Source of the DNA: Lachnospiraceae bacterium OM04-12BH | GTDB lineage: Bacteria > Bacillota > Clostridia > Lachnospirales > Lachnospiraceae | Length of the DNA stretch: 64,000 bases | Assembly: GCA_003490145.1 (NCBI GenBank) | Contig: QULQ01000011.1 | Location: 1-64,000 of the forward strand | Reading direction: 5' to 3' | Part shown: positions 53,214-62,407 of the stretch, one piece after another | Layout of the letters: each line of letters begins with the position of its first letter | Position numbering within the stretch: position 1 is the stretch's first letter | Translations under genes and position numbers: made by a program | Notes under the pieces: generated by a model | Seen by the model: only the letters and a program-made list of their open reading frames with translations | The model's database searches: none | What the model was told of the DNA's origin: nothing

Positions 53214-55532
53214 ATGGCAGCACAAACGAATTTACAGAAGGATATTCTGGTTCTGAATCTGGAAGAACAGTTAAAGGAAATCGCAGAAGAGATGTATGGC
53301 AAAGAACTGTCTGCGCTGACAGATCAGGAAACCTATTATGCGGTATTAATTCTGACAAAGAGACTGATGGCAGTATCTGATTGCAATGAAGGGGAAAAGA
53401 AAGTATATTACATTTCCGCAGAATTTCTGATCGGCAAATTACTTTCCAACAATCTGATCAATCTCGGCGTTTATGATAAGATGAGCGATATTCTTGAAAA
53501 GTATGGCAAGAAGCTGTCCGTGATCGAGGAAGTGGAGCCGGAACCGTCTCTTGGAAACGGTGGTCTTGGAAGACTGGCGGCATGCTTCCTGGATTCTATT
53601 GCAACGCTTGGTCTTCCCGGAGAAGGAATCGGACTTAATTATCATTTTGGTCTGTTTAAGCAGGTATTTAAGGATAAGCTGCAGACAGCAGAGAAAAATG
53701 CCTGGATCGAGGAGAATTCCTGGCTGACTAAGACAGATATTACTTATGATGTTTATTTTGGAAAGAAAAAAGTAACCTCCAGATTATATGATATTGATGT
53801 AGCGGGCTATGACAGCGGTGTAAACAAGCTTCATCTGTTTGATATCGAGTCACTGGATGAGAGCCTCGTAAAGGAGGGTATCCAGTTTGATAAGGAAGCG
53901 ATCGAGAAAAATCTGACACTGTTCCTTTATCCGGATGATTCTGATGAGGCAGGAAACCTGCTCCGTATTTATCAGCAGTACTTTATGGTAAGTAATGCAG
54001 CCCAGCTGATCCTGGCTGAGATGAAGGAAAAGAAGTTTGATCTCCGTAAGATGTATGATCATGCAGTCATCCAGATCAACGATACGCATCCGACCATGAT
54101 CATTCCGGAATTGATTCGTATCCTTGTTGAGGAGAAGGCATTTACAATTGATGAGGCGATCGAGGTTGTAAGAAAAACCTGTGCATACACCAATCATACG
54201 ATCCTGGCAGAAGCGCTGGAGAAGTGGCCGCTTAAGTATCTGGAGAAGGTAGTTCCCCAGCTCGTTCCTTACATCAAGGAGCTGGATAAGAGAGTAGCAG
54301 CAAAGTATAAGGATGAAAGGGTACAGATCATTGACAAGGACGGCCGTGTTCATATGGCACGCATTGATATCCATTATGGATTCTCTGTCAATGGTGTTGC
54401 TGCAATCCATACCCAGATCCTGGAAGAGACAGAGCTGAATGCTTTTTATAAGATTTACCCTGAGAAGTTCAATAATAAGACCAATGGTATCACCTTCAGA
54501 AGATGGCTTTTATCATGTAACAGAGAGCTTGCAGGATTTCTTGCAGAAACGATCGGAGATGGCTTCAAAAAGGATGCAGACAAGCTGGAGAAGCTGCTTG
54601 AATTCAAGGATACACCGGCAGTTCTGGATCGTATTGCCGAGATCAAATACGACCAGAAGAAGAAGCTGGCAGCTTATGTGAAGGAAAATGAGGGTGTTAC
54701 CTTAAATCCCGATTCCGTATTTGATATCCAGGTCAAGAGACTGCATGAGTATAAGCGTCAGCAGATGAATGCACTGTACATTATCCACAAATATCTGGAG
54801 ATCAAGAAGGGCAAGAAGCCGGCAAGACCGATGACCTTTATCTTTGGTGCAAAGGCAGCTCCTGCTTATATCATTGCGCAGGATATCATCCACCTGATCC
54901 TTGTACTGCAGGATATCGTAAACAATGATCCTGATGTAAGTCCTTACATGACAGTTCTTATGGTAGAGAATTACAATGTAAGCTATGCAGAGAGGCTGAT
55001 CCCCGCCTGTGATATTTCTGAGCAGATCTCACTGGCAAGTAAGGAAGCATCCGGTACCGGAAATATGAAGTTCATGCTGAATGGTGCAGTAACCCTTGGT
55101 ACATCCGACGGTGCTAACGTAGAGATCCACGAGTTAGTTGGTGATGACAATATTTACATCTTTGGTAAGGATTCTGAGACCGTTATAAGGCACTATGAAA
55201 AGGCTGATTATGTTTCCAAGGACTACTATGAGAAGAGCCCTGTGATCAAAGAAGCTGTTGATTTCATCGTTGGTAAGCAGGCACTGGCAGCAGGCCACAA
55301 GGAAAATCTGACAAGGCTCTACAATGAGCTTCTGAACAAAGACTGGTTCATGACATTACTGGATCTGGAAGATTATATCGAAACCAAGGACAGAATGTTC
55401 GCTGATTATGAAGACAGAGCAAAGTGGAAGAAGATGATGCTTGTGAACATCGCCAAGGCTGGATTCTTCTCATCTGACAGAACCATTGCAGAATACAACA
55501 GAGATATCTGGCATCTGACAAAAGAGCGCTAG
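53214..55532 (+). CDS. glgP: Glycogen/starch/alpha-glucan phosphorylase
   Basis: Releases glucose 1-phosphate from alpha-1,4-glucan with phosphate and pyridoxal phosphate. The 772-residue protein shows [74 protein letters not shown], and [10 protein letters not shown] with the PLP-binding Lys at residue 619. Length and motif order are normal. ACAGGAGGG precedes the ATG. It has its own LacI-controlled promoter and a leader of about 95 bases; no other glycogen gene is in the window. Confidence 0.96.
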   Translation: MAAQTNLQKDILVLNLEEQLKEIAEEMYGKELSALTDQETYYAVLILTKRLMAVSDCNEGEKKVYYISAEFLIGKLLSNNLINLGVYDKMSDILEKYGKKLSVIEEVEPEPSLGNGGLGRLAACFLDSIATLGLPGEGIGLNYHFGLFKQVFKDKLQTAEKNAWIEENSWLTKTDITYDVYFGKKKVTSRLYDIDVAGYDSGVNKLHLFDIESLDESLVKEGIQFDKEAIEKNLTLFLYPDDSDEAGNLLRIYQQYFMVSNAAQLILAEMKEKKFDLRKMYDHAVIQINDTHPTMIIPELIRILVEEKAFTIDEAIEVVRKTCAYTNHTILAEALEKWPLKYLEKVVPQLVPYIKELDKRVAAKYKDERVQIIDKDGRVHMARIDIHYGFSVNGVAAIHTQILEETELNAFYKIYPEKFNNKTNGITFRRWLLSCNRELAGFLAETIGDGFKKDADKLEKLLEFKDTPAVLDRIAEIKYDQKKKLAAYVKENEGVTLNPDSVFDIQVKRLHEYKRQQMNALYIIHKYLEIKKGKKPARPMTFIFGAKAAPAYIIAQDIIHLILVLQDIVNNDPDVSPYMTVLMVENYNVSYAERLIPACDISEQISLASKEASGTGNMKFMLNGAVTLGTSDGANVEIHELVGDDNIYIFGKDSETVIRHYEKADYVSKDYYEKSPVIKEAVDFIVGKQALAAGHKENLTRLYNELLNKDWFMTLLDLEDYIETKDRMFADYEDRAKWKKMMLVNIAKAGFFSSDRTIAEYNRDIWHLTKER

Positions 55533-55568
55533 GAAACGGTTAACAGAAGAATAAAAGGATAATTGGAT

Positions 55569-55627
55569 AAAAGTTGACAAATCAACATCATGGAATTATA
55601 ATGACAGAAGTTGATTTGTCAACTTTT
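55569..55627. promoter_or_regulatory. Consensus promoter flanked by twin MarR-type operators
   Basis: TTGACA (55574-55579), 17-bp spacer, TATAAT (55597-55602) lie between two 18-bp arms (55569-55586 and 55610-55627) that are perfect inverted repeats of each other. Each arm itself contains the dyad GTTGA-N4-TCAAC. One covers the -35 and the other the transcription start. This is a strongly built repressor site for the MarR gene that follows. Confidence 0.85.
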
Positions 55628-55655
55628 GCGTTATAGAAGGAAACAGGAGGTAACC

Positions 55656-56114
55656 ATGGAAGACAGATTTGAGCGTTTCTCAGTAGGAATGTCAGAAATC
55701 TCACGGTACTGGCACAAGCTGACCGGGGATGAAATGGAAAAATACGGACTGAAGGGAACCCATTCCATCTATCTTCTGACCATGTACCGGTTTCCAGAAG
55801 GACTGACAGCGCCCAGGCTGTGTGAACTGTGTGTCAAGGATAAGGCAGATGTATCCCGTATGATGTCCCTGATGGAAAAGAAAGGACTGGTACGAAAGGA
55901 GAGCGTTGGAAAAACGCTGTACGGAGGTGTCTTCAAGCTGACAGAGGAAGGACAGGAGGCCGCCAGACATGTGAGCGAGCGGGCCAGGATCGCTGTGGAG
56001 ATTGCCGGAAAGGATCTGACAGAGGAAAACAGACAGATCTTTTATGAGGCACTGGACCGGATCGTGGAAAACCTCAGGATACTTGCAAAGGACGGGATCC
56101 CAGAAGAAAGGTGA
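55656..56114 (+). CDS. MarR family transcriptional regulator
   Basis: ATG 55656 follows AGGAGG by a usual spacing; upstream codons in the frame lie inside the operator. The 152-residue protein has a winged helix in the middle (LTAPRLCELCVKDKADVSRM, EKKGLVRKESVGKT, FKLTEEGQEAARHVSERARI). It should bind the twin operators at 55569-55627 and repress itself together with the DegV gene, which starts 4 bp downstream. The effector is unknown; a fatty-acid-linked signal is conceivable because of the DegV partner. Confidence 0.9.
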   Translation: MEDRFERFSVGMSEISRYWHKLTGDEMEKYGLKGTHSIYLLTMYRFPEGLTAPRLCELCVKDKADVSRMMSLMEKKGLVRKESVGKTLYGGVFKLTEEGQEAARHVSERARIAVEIAGKDLTEENRQIFYEALDRIVENLRILAKDGIPEER

Positions 56115-56118
56115 AAAC

Positions 56119-56967
56119 ATGAATAAGAAAGTAAATATTATTGTAGATTCAACAGCAGATATTACAGAGGATGTGAAGGAAAGACTGACAGTCGTCCCTT
56201 TAACGCTCCGCTTTGGAGATGAGGAATATATTGAAGGTGTTACGATCCAAAAGAAGGAATTTTACCAGAAGCTGATCGAAAGTGATGTGCTTCCCAAGAC
56301 AAGCCAGGCAGTACCGGCAGACTTCAGTGATATATTTGAGAAAATTGCGGCAGCGGGGGAGAGCGCTGTTGTGATCACACTTTCTTCCAAGCTGTCAGGA
56401 ACATGGCAGAGTGCTATGATCGCTGCAAGGGAGTATGAGGACAGTGTTTACGTGGTAGATAGCAGAAATGTAGCGATCGGAACTGCCATTCTGGCAAAGC
56501 TGGCGCTGCGCCTTGTGGACGAGGGGATGGGAGCCAGAGAGATCGCAGAAAGACTGGAAAAAGAACGTGAAAAGATCTGTCTGATCGCCATGCTGGATAC
56601 ACTGGAGTATCTGAAAAAGGGTGGACGGATCTCAGCAGCGGCTGCGTTTGCAGGCGGTGTGCTTTCCATTAAACCGGTTGTCTGCATCAGGGACGGGGAG
56701 ATTGTGATTCTTGGAAAGGCAAGAGGCTCCAAGCAGGGAAATAACCTGCTTGTCAGTGAGATCAGAAAGACAGGAGGAATTGATTTTACAAAGCCGATCC
56801 TTCTTGGCTACACCGGACTGGATGATACCCTTCTTCAGAAGTATATCGAAGACAGTAAGGCACTCTGGGAAGAAGGTATTTCCTCACTGGAGACAACCAT
56901 GATCGGAAGTGTCATTGGTACACATGCCGGTCCAGGTGCAGTAGCGGTTGCATTTTTCTCAGTATAG
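56119..56967 (+). CDS. DegV family protein (fatty-acid binding)
   Basis: A 282-residue DegV protein. Members bind one fatty acid, and FakB members present it to the kinase FakA. Signatures: VNIIVDSTADITEDVKERLT, PLTLRFGDEEYIEGVTI, TSQAVPADFSDIFEKIA, ITLSSKLSGTWQSA, YLKKGGRISAAAAF and the C-terminal THAGPGAVAVAFF. The start at 56119 follows AAAGG by a usual distance and is 4 bp after the MarR stop, indicating one transcript. Confidence 0.93.
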   Translation: MNKKVNIIVDSTADITEDVKERLTVVPLTLRFGDEEYIEGVTIQKKEFYQKLIESDVLPKTSQAVPADFSDIFEKIAAAGESAVVITLSSKLSGTWQSAMIAAREYEDSVYVVDSRNVAIGTAILAKLALRLVDEGMGAREIAERLEKEREKICLIAMLDTLEYLKKGGRISAAAAFAGGVLSIKPVVCIRDGEIVILGKARGSKQGNNLLVSEIRKTGGIDFTKPILLGYTGLDDTLLQKYIEDSKALWEEGISSLETTMIGSVIGTHAGPGAVAVAFFSV

Positions 56968-56982
56968 TGTGTGAAGGATTGA

Positions 56983-58539
56983 CTAAATGAGTCGAGTAGT
57001 GAACTGCGTGCAGTCCCACACAGCAGTTGCCAGTCCGTCATAGAATTCCGGTTCGTGGCATACCATGAGGATGCTGCCCTTATAGGCGGTCAGGGCACGT
57101 TTCAGTTCATCCTTGGCATCTACGTCAAGGTGGTTGGTAGGCTCATCCAGAAGCAGGACATTGGTTTCCCGGTTGATCAGCTTGCATAGACGTACCTTTG
57201 CCTGCTCGCCGCCGCTTAATACCTTAACAAGGCTTTCAATATGCTTGGTGGTCAGACCACATTTGGCAAGGGCAGAACGTACCTCATACTGGCTGTAGCC
57301 GGGGAATTCCTGCCAGATCTCTTCGATACAGGTATTACTGCCATCACCGGACATTTCCTGTTCGAAATAACCGATACTCAGGTAATCACCCTGAGTGACT
57401 GATCCGGACAACGGTGGGATCAGACCGAGAATACTCTTTAACAGTGTGGTTTTACCGATTCCGTTGGCACCGGTAAGAACAATTTTCTGACCTCTTTCCA
57501 TTTCCAGATTTAAGGGCTTGGAGAGAGGTTCTTCATAGCCGATGACAAGATCCTGTGTCTGGAAAATATAGCGGCCAGGGGTTCTTGCTTCTTTAAAATG
57601 AAATTCCGGCTTTGGCTTTTCTGCCGCAAGCTCGATCACATCCATCTTATCCAGCTTTTTCTGGCGGGACATGGCCATATTTCTGGTGGAAACTCTGGCT
57701 TTATTCCTGGCTACAAAATCCTTTAAGTCCGCAATCTCCTTCTGCTGCTTATTATAGGCAGCTTCCAGCTGTGCCTTTTTCATGGCATAGACTTCCTGAA
57801 ACTTGTCATAATCCCCTACATAACGGGTGAGCTGCTGATTGTCCATGTGGTAGATCAAATTGATAACACTGTTCAAAAACGGAATGTCATGGGAGATCAG
57901 GATAAAGGCGTTCTCATAGTCATTCAGATACCGTTTCAGCCAGGCGATATGCTCAGCGTCCAGATAGTTGGTAGGCTCGTCCAAAAGCAGGATATCCGGT
58001 TTTTCCAGAAGGAGCTTGGCAAGAAGCACCTTGGTACGCTGACCGCCGCTTAAATCAGAGACGTCTCTGTCAAGAGAAAGCTCCAGAAGGCCAAGAGCCC
58101 TTGCCACTTCTTCAACTTTGGCATCGATCATATAGAAATCGTGCATGGTAAGCAGATCCTGAATGGTTCCAAGGTCTTCCATATACTGTTCCAGTTCTTC
58201 TTCAGATGCGGTTCCCATTTTGTCACAGATGTCATTCATCTGTTTTTCCATGTCAAGCAGAAAATCAAAGGCAGAGGAGAGCACCTGACGGATCGTCATG
58301 CCCTTTTCAAGGACAGTGTGCTGGTCCAGATAACCGACACGTACGTTTTTCGCCCATTCTACCTTGCCCTCATCCGGCATCAGCTTGCCTGTAATGATAT
58401 TCATAAAAGTGGATTTCCCTTCGCCGTTGGCTCCGATCAGGCCAATATGCTCACCCTTCAGCAGACGGAAGGAAACATCCTGGAAAATGGCTCTGTCACC
58501 AAAGCCATGGGTTAAATGTTCTACGTTTAAAATACTCAT
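56983..58539 (-). CDS. ABC-F family ATP-binding protein
   Basis: A 518-residue soluble protein with two ATPase domains and no membrane part. First site: GANGEGKS, LSGGQRTK, LLLDEPTNYLD. Second site: GANGIGKT, LSGGEQAKV, LLLDEPTNHLD. The two are joined by a charged helical linker (~240-300) that reaches the peptidyl-transferase region in ribosome-binding relatives. Closest in layout to YkpA/YdiF-type housekeeping members rather than antibiotic-resistance ones; this is a judgement from linker length. It is convergent with the DegV gene (15 bp apart). Confidence 0.92.
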   Translation of the reverse strand: MSILNVEHLTHGFGDRAIFQDVSFRLLKGEHIGLIGANGEGKSTFMNIITGKLMPDEGKVEWAKNVRVGYLDQHTVLEKGMTIRQVLSSAFDFLLDMEKQMNDICDKMGTASEEELEQYMEDLGTIQDLLTMHDFYMIDAKVEEVARALGLLELSLDRDVSDLSGGQRTKVLLAKLLLEKPDILLLDEPTNYLDAEHIAWLKRYLNDYENAFILISHDIPFLNSVINLIYHMDNQQLTRYVGDYDKFQEVYAMKKAQLEAAYNKQQKEIADLKDFVARNKARVSTRNMAMSRQKKLDKMDVIELAAEKPKPEFHFKEARTPGRYIFQTQDLVIGYEEPLSKPLNLEMERGQKIVLTGANGIGKTTLLKSILGLIPPLSGSVTQGDYLSIGYFEQEMSGDGSNTCIEEIWQEFPGYSQYEVRSALAKCGLTTKHIESLVKVLSGGEQAKVRLCKLINRETNVLLLDEPTNHLDVDAKDELKRALTAYKGSILMVCHEPEFYDGLATAVWDCTQFTTRLI

Positions 58540-58637
58540 AAATGTCTGTACCTTTCTTCAGACAGCTCAGACAGAACTGTCAAATGTATATCATAAGGGA
58601 TTATAGCATAAAAAATCAGCCTTGCGGGAAAATATCA

Positions 58638-58692
58638 TTGACAGATGGAAATATCTGTCTTACACTAATATTAGTAATAGTTACTGATATTA
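58638..58692 (+). promoter_or_regulatory. Promoter and operator dyad of flavin reductase/rubrerythrin genes
   Basis: TTGACA (58638-58643), 17-bp spacer, TACACT (58661-58666). From the last base of the -10 runs a dyad TAATATTAGTAA (58666-58677) and TTACTGATATTA (58681-58692), one mismatch, around three bases. The AT-rich dyad over the start point suits a Fur/PerR-type or other redox repressor. Confidence 0.72.
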
Positions 58693-58713
58693 AAATGTTA
58701 AGGAGGAAAAAGA

Positions 58714-59184
58714 ATGGATACATCTATACTAAGGAAACTATCATATGGGGTATATGTGATCAGCACCTGGGATAATGGACGTCCTACCGGCTGCACAGCA
58801 AACAGTGTGATGCAGATCACCTCATCACCGAAGATAACAGTGGCATTAAGCCTGAACCATCAGAACTACACAACGGAATGCATTAAGGAAACGGGAGTAT
58901 TTGCAGTTTCGGTACTTGCAGAGGATTCGGCTCCATCACTGATCGGCAGCTTTGGGTTCCGTTCTGGGAGAGATGTGGATAAATTTGATGGAGTAGATTA
59001 TAAGGTGGAGGATTTCCTGCCAGTGATCAGTGACAGCTGCGGTTATCTGACCTGCCGTGTGATCAATACCGTGGAGACTGATACGCATACCATTTTTCTC
59101 GGTGAGGTGACAGGTGCAGGAAGCTTTGACAAAGGACCGGAAATGACGTATGCTTATTATCACAGAGTTGTCAAGAAGTCATAA
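58714..59184 (+). CDS. Flavin reductase family protein
   Basis: A 156-residue FMN-binding split-barrel protein: YGVYVISTWDNGRPTGCTAN at the N-terminus, ITVALSLNHQNYT, FAVSVLAEDSAP and FGFRSGRDVDKFDGV. These proteins pass electrons from flavin to partners. AAGGAGGAAA precedes the ATG. Rubrerythrin is encoded 15 bp downstream in the same transcript, so it probably serves peroxide or oxygen detoxification. Confidence 0.92.
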   Translation: MDTSILRKLSYGVYVISTWDNGRPTGCTANSVMQITSSPKITVALSLNHQNYTTECIKETGVFAVSVLAEDSAPSLIGSFGFRSGRDVDKFDGVDYKVEDFLPVISDSCGYLTCRVINTVETDTHTIFLGEVTGAGSFDKGPEMTYAYYHRVVKKS

Positions 59185-59199
59185 GACTGGAGGAAAATT

Positions 59200-59736
59200 A
59201 TGGAGTTAAAAGGATCAAAAACAGAAGCAAATTTACAGGCGGCCTTTGCAGGAGAGTCAATGGCTACCAACAAGTACACCTACTTTGCATCCAAGGCAAA
59301 GAAGGACGGCTATCAGCAGATCGCAGCGATTTTTGAAGAGACAGCAGCCAACGAGAGAGAGCATGCCAAGATGTGGTACAAGCTGATCAACGGTGGAATT
59401 GATTCTACACTGGAGAATCTTGGACATGCGGCAGAGGGCGAAAACTACGAGTGGACAGATATGTACAGTGAGTTTGCCAAAGTAGCCAGAGAAGAAGGCT
59501 TTGAGCAGATCGCTGCTTTATTTGAAGGGGTAGCTGCCATTGAGAAGGAGCATGAGGAAAGATACCGCAAGCTGATTGCCAATATCGAGCGGGGCGTTGT
59601 ATTTTCCAAAGATGGTGATACGATCTGGCAGTGCCGCAATTGCGGACATATCTGCATCGGTAAGGAAGCACCGGAGGTTTGTCCGGTATGTGCACATCCA
59701 CAGAGCTATTTTCAGGTAAAGGCGGAGAATTACTAA
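59200..59736 (+). CDS. rbr: Rubrerythrin
   Basis: A 178-residue non-haem di-iron peroxidase. Ferritin-like helices carry the iron ligands in the ExxH pairs ([26 protein letters not shown]). A C-terminal rubredoxin domain binds one iron by CRNCG and CPVCAHP. It reduces hydrogen peroxide in the cytoplasm, with electrons probably from the flavin reductase encoded just before it. Its stop overlaps the next start by one base. Confidence 0.95.
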   Translation: MELKGSKTEANLQAAFAGESMATNKYTYFASKAKKDGYQQIAAIFEETAANEREHAKMWYKLINGGIDSTLENLGHAAEGENYEWTDMYSEFAKVAREEGFEQIAALFEGVAAIEKEHEERYRKLIANIERGVVFSKDGDTIWQCRNCGHICIGKEAPEVCPVCAHPQSYFQVKAENY

Positions 59737-60641
59737 TGGAAGAATCAATGAAGGATTATGAAAGGGAGCTGGAGGCCAGCTTCCGCAAGATTAGTGAAGG
59801 AGATCTTATTTCAGGAACGGTCATTGACGTAAATGAAGAGGAAGTGACTTTAGATCTGAAGTATTACGCACAGGGGATCATTAAGGCAGAGGATATGAGT
59901 AATGATCCCTCCTTTTCCCTTATGACAGATGTTGCGGTAGGGGATGAGATCGAAGCAGAGGTCATCAGTATGGACGACGGACATGGCAATATACTGCTTT
60001 CCAAAAAGGAAGCGCAGCAGGATACCGCATGGGATGTACTGAAGACGTATCTGGAAGAAAAGAAAGAGCTGACCGTAAAGGTCAGTGAAGTAGTAAATGC
60101 CGGTGTGGTTGCCTATGTGGAAGGAATCCGTGGATTTATTCCGGCGTCCCAGCTTTCCCTGCAGTATGTGGAGGATCTGGCACCTTTCCAGGGCAGGCAG
60201 CTTAACGTGCGCGTGATCACGGTGGATCCGGAGAAGCAGAAGCTGGTTCTTTCAGCAAAGGAAATTTTAAGAGAGCAGGAGAAGGAAGCACATGACCACA
60301 AGGTAGCCATGATCGTACCGGGAACGATTCTGAATGGAACGGTAGAGAGTCTGCAGCCCTATGGAGCCTTTGTAGCACTGCAGGATGGACTGAGCGGTCT
60401 GGTTCATATTTCACAGATTTGTGAAAAAAGGATCAAGAAGCCTTCAGAGGTTCTGAAGGCAGGCGATAAGGTTAAGGTCAAGGTATTAAACACCAATGAC
60501 GGCAGGATTTCCTTAAGCATTAAGGCAGCAGAGGAAAATGCGCAGGCAGAAGAGATCGAGGATACAGATGCGAAGCAGTACAGCTCTGGAGAGAGTCTTG
60601 GAACAAGCCTCGGGGATCTGTTTGCGAAGCTGAAGCTGTAG
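59736..60641 (+). CDS. S1 RNA-binding domain protein (ribosomal protein S1-like)
   Basis: The frame is open upstream, but ATG 59736 (overlapping the rubrerythrin TAA) has AAAGGCGGAG before it. An ATG four codons later is also possible. The 302-residue protein has three S1 OB-fold repeats: ~22-95 (GDLISGTVIDVNEEEVTLDL), ~110-180 (VVAYVEGIRGFIPASQL) and ~190-270 (GTVESLQPYGAFVALQDGLS). The acidic tail is unstructured. It is shorter than E. coli S1 (six domains) but typical of Firmicutes. It should bind mRNA. Confidence 0.9.
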   Translation: MEESMKDYERELEASFRKISEGDLISGTVIDVNEEEVTLDLKYYAQGIIKAEDMSNDPSFSLMTDVAVGDEIEAEVISMDDGHGNILLSKKEAQQDTAWDVLKTYLEEKKELTVKVSEVVNAGVVAYVEGIRGFIPASQLSLQYVEDLAPFQGRQLNVRVITVDPEKQKLVLSAKEILREQEKEAHDHKVAMIVPGTILNGTVESLQPYGAFVALQDGLSGLVHISQICEKRIKKPSEVLKAGDKVKVKVLNTNDGRISLSIKAAEENAQAEEIEDTDAKQYSSGESLGTSLGDLFAKLKL

Positions 60642-60657
60642 GGAAGGAAATCGTAAC

Positions 60658-61338
60658 ATGTATCAGTATTGTTTGTTTGATCTTGACGGCACACTGACGG
60701 ATTCCCGGGAAGGGATCACAAAGTGCGTGCAGTATGCCCTTGCAAAGTGTGGGATCGAGGAGCCTGATCTGAAGAAGCTGGAGTGCTTTATCGGACCGCC
60801 GCTTCATACAAGCTTTCAGAAGTATTACGGTATGGATCGGGATATGGCGAAAAGAGCAGTGGAATTTTACCGGGAGAGGTTCCGTCCGATCGGTATTTTT
60901 GAAAACCAGGTGTATGAAGGAGTACCGGAAATGCTGCAGGCTCTGTCAGAGTCAGGGTGCCGCCTGGCAGTAGCATCCAGTAAGCCGGAGGTATTTGTGA
61001 AAAAGGTGCTGGATCACTTTGGCATTGAAAAATATTTTTCTGTTGTGGTCGGAAGCGGTCTTGATGGCAGCAGGGAAAAGAAAGAGGAGGTGGTAGCGGA
61101 AGCACTGCGACAGCTTGGTATCCTGGAATTGTCTGAGGAAGAGCGCAGGGAAAGCTGTGCCATGATCGGGGATCGGGAGTTTGACATCCAGGGAGCCAGG
61201 GCATGGAAGCTGACTGGGGTCGGTGTGCGCTATGGCTTTGCAGCAGAAGGAGAGCTGGAGGCAGAAGGAGCCGATGCCATTGCGGGAACAGTGGAAGAGC
61301 TGAAAGAGATCCTGCTGACAGGACAGGTGAAGGGATGA
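60658..61338 (+). CDS. HAD family hydrolase, phosphoglycolate-phosphatase-like
   Basis: A 226-residue HAD phosphatase with motif I FDLDGTLTDS (nucleophile and acid Asp), a helical cap (~15-85), motif II AVASSKPE, a Lys in KKVLDHFG and motif III MIGDREFDIQGA. Length and cap match PGP/PpaX-like enzymes; substrate unknown. It ends in a 4-bp overlap with the next gene. Confidence 0.92.
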   Translation: MYQYCLFDLDGTLTDSREGITKCVQYALAKCGIEEPDLKKLECFIGPPLHTSFQKYYGMDRDMAKRAVEFYRERFRPIGIFENQVYEGVPEMLQALSESGCRLAVASSKPEVFVKKVLDHFGIEKYFSVVVGSGLDGSREKKEEVVAEALRQLGILELSEEERRESCAMIGDREFDIQGARAWKLTGVGVRYGFAAEGELEAEGADAIAGTVEELKEILLTGQVKG

Positions 61339-62210
61339 AGATGGGATTTTTACAGACCATGGAGCTGGCATGGCCGGCAGAAGAACTGAAAAAATGGAAA
61401 TCCATGAAGAAAGCGGTATATCTGTTGCTGCCGCTTTTTCTTTATTATGTGGTGCATGACCTCGCCCAGATCGTTCTCTGGGGCGGGCTTGAACTGATGC
61501 TTTCCGGAAACGGCGGAGCCCTGAAGGAATGGCTTATACAGAATGGACAGACAGCAAACGGCATGGTCAGCGGGATCGCCATATTGCTTGGCATGCTCCC
61601 CATATGGAGCATGCTGAAGAAGGAAGCACTTCCGGTATGGAAGAAAAAGGGGAATGTAACCTCCTATGGTGTACTGGCAGCGATCGCACTGTGTGTATCC
61701 ATGGGGGTGAATATCCTGTTTTTCCAGATGGGGATTACAGAGAGTTCAGCAGCCTATACCAGAGTGGAAGAGGCGCAGTATGGGGTGGCCTTTGCCATTG
61801 GGCTTGTATTGTATGGGGTGATTTCACCCATTGCAGAAGAGACAGTGTTCCGTGGTATCATTTATAACCGGATGAAACGGTGTTTTTCTGTGAAGCTGGC
61901 AGTACCGCTTTCTGCACTGCTTTTTGGCCTTTACCATGGAAATACGGTGCAGGCATTGTATGGATTTCTGCTTGGGGTGATCATTGCCATAGTTTATGAA
62001 AGGTCAGAGAGCTTTGCAGCCCCGGTGATATTTCATGCGGTGGCTAATGTTACGGTATTTACCGTGACTTACAGGAATGGACTTCGGGATTTAAACAGTG
62101 CAGTAGCGATCGGACTGGCAGTTGCTTTGTTGTTTTTTGCAGCAGGATTGGGATTCTGGTACCTCAAGTTGTGCGAAACGGGAGAAAATAAACAGATAAT
62201 TGATAAATAA
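61335..62210 (+). CDS. CPBP family intramembrane metalloprotease
   Basis: ATG 61335 overlaps the previous stop; the longer upstream frame lies inside the HAD gene. The 291-residue protein has about eight hydrophobic segments and the CPBP/CAAX-protease motifs EETVFRGIIYNRM (glutamate pair and Arg), FGLYHGN and FHAVANV, whose His and Glu residues form the membrane-embedded metal site. Members process prenylated or small peptide substrates or provide bacteriocin immunity; no peptide gene is nearby. Confidence 0.9.
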   Translation: MKMGFLQTMELAWPAEELKKWKSMKKAVYLLLPLFLYYVVHDLAQIVLWGGLELMLSGNGGALKEWLIQNGQTANGMVSGIAILLGMLPIWSMLKKEALPVWKKKGNVTSYGVLAAIALCVSMGVNILFFQMGITESSAAYTRVEEAQYGVAFAIGLVLYGVISPIAEETVFRGIIYNRMKRCFSVKLAVPLSALLFGLYHGNTVQALYGFLLGVIIAIVYERSESFAAPVIFHAVANVTVFTVTYRNGLRDLNSAVAIGLAVALLFFAAGLGFWYLKLCETGENKQIIDK

Positions 62211-62275
62211 ATCTGATAAAAGAAACACAGAAAGTAAATTCACAAATAATCTGACAATGATAAGAAAAGTCATTA

Positions 62276-62304
62276 TTTACAAATAGAAAAAAGTGATGTA
62301 TATT
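62276..62304 (+). promoter_or_regulatory. Promoter of gltB
   Basis: TTTACA (62276-62281), 17-bp spacer, TATATT (62299-62304). Transcription would start near 62311, at the base of a terminator-like hairpin. Confidence 0.6.
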
Positions 62305-62316
62305 GATTTCAATGAA

Positions 62317-62357
62317 AGTCGCAAAGGAGCGAGCATAGCTCTTTTTGCGGCTTTTTT
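62317..62357 (+). terminator. Terminator-like hairpin in the gltB leader
   Basis: AGTCGCAAAGGAGC (62317-62330 region) pairs with GCTCTTTTTGCGGCT (one bulge, two wobble pairs), followed by TTTTTT. It lies between the gltB promoter and start, so it would act as an attenuator unless the promoter is elsewhere. Confidence 0.65.
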
Positions 62358-62383
62358 ATGTCATGGGAAATTACGTTGTAATT
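62352..62383. repeat. Partial copy of the palindromic element found before leuA
   Basis: TTTTTTATGTCATGGGAAATTAC followed by GTAAT matches the left half of the element at 1569-1618 at nearly every base; the right half is degenerate. Both copies begin in the T-run of a leader terminator. Confidence 0.6.
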
Positions 62384-62407
62384 TACTAAGGGAAGGAGAT
62401 CCACAAA

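Noticed and set aside
56983..58539. ABC-F protein as an antibiotic-resistance determinant
   Set aside because: Linker length and sequence fit housekeeping members, and there is no leader peptide or attenuator upstream.
61335..62210. CPBP protease as immunity gene of a bacteriocin cluster
   Set aside because: No precursor peptide, leader peptidase or export ATPase lies nearby; it is coupled to a HAD phosphatase gene.
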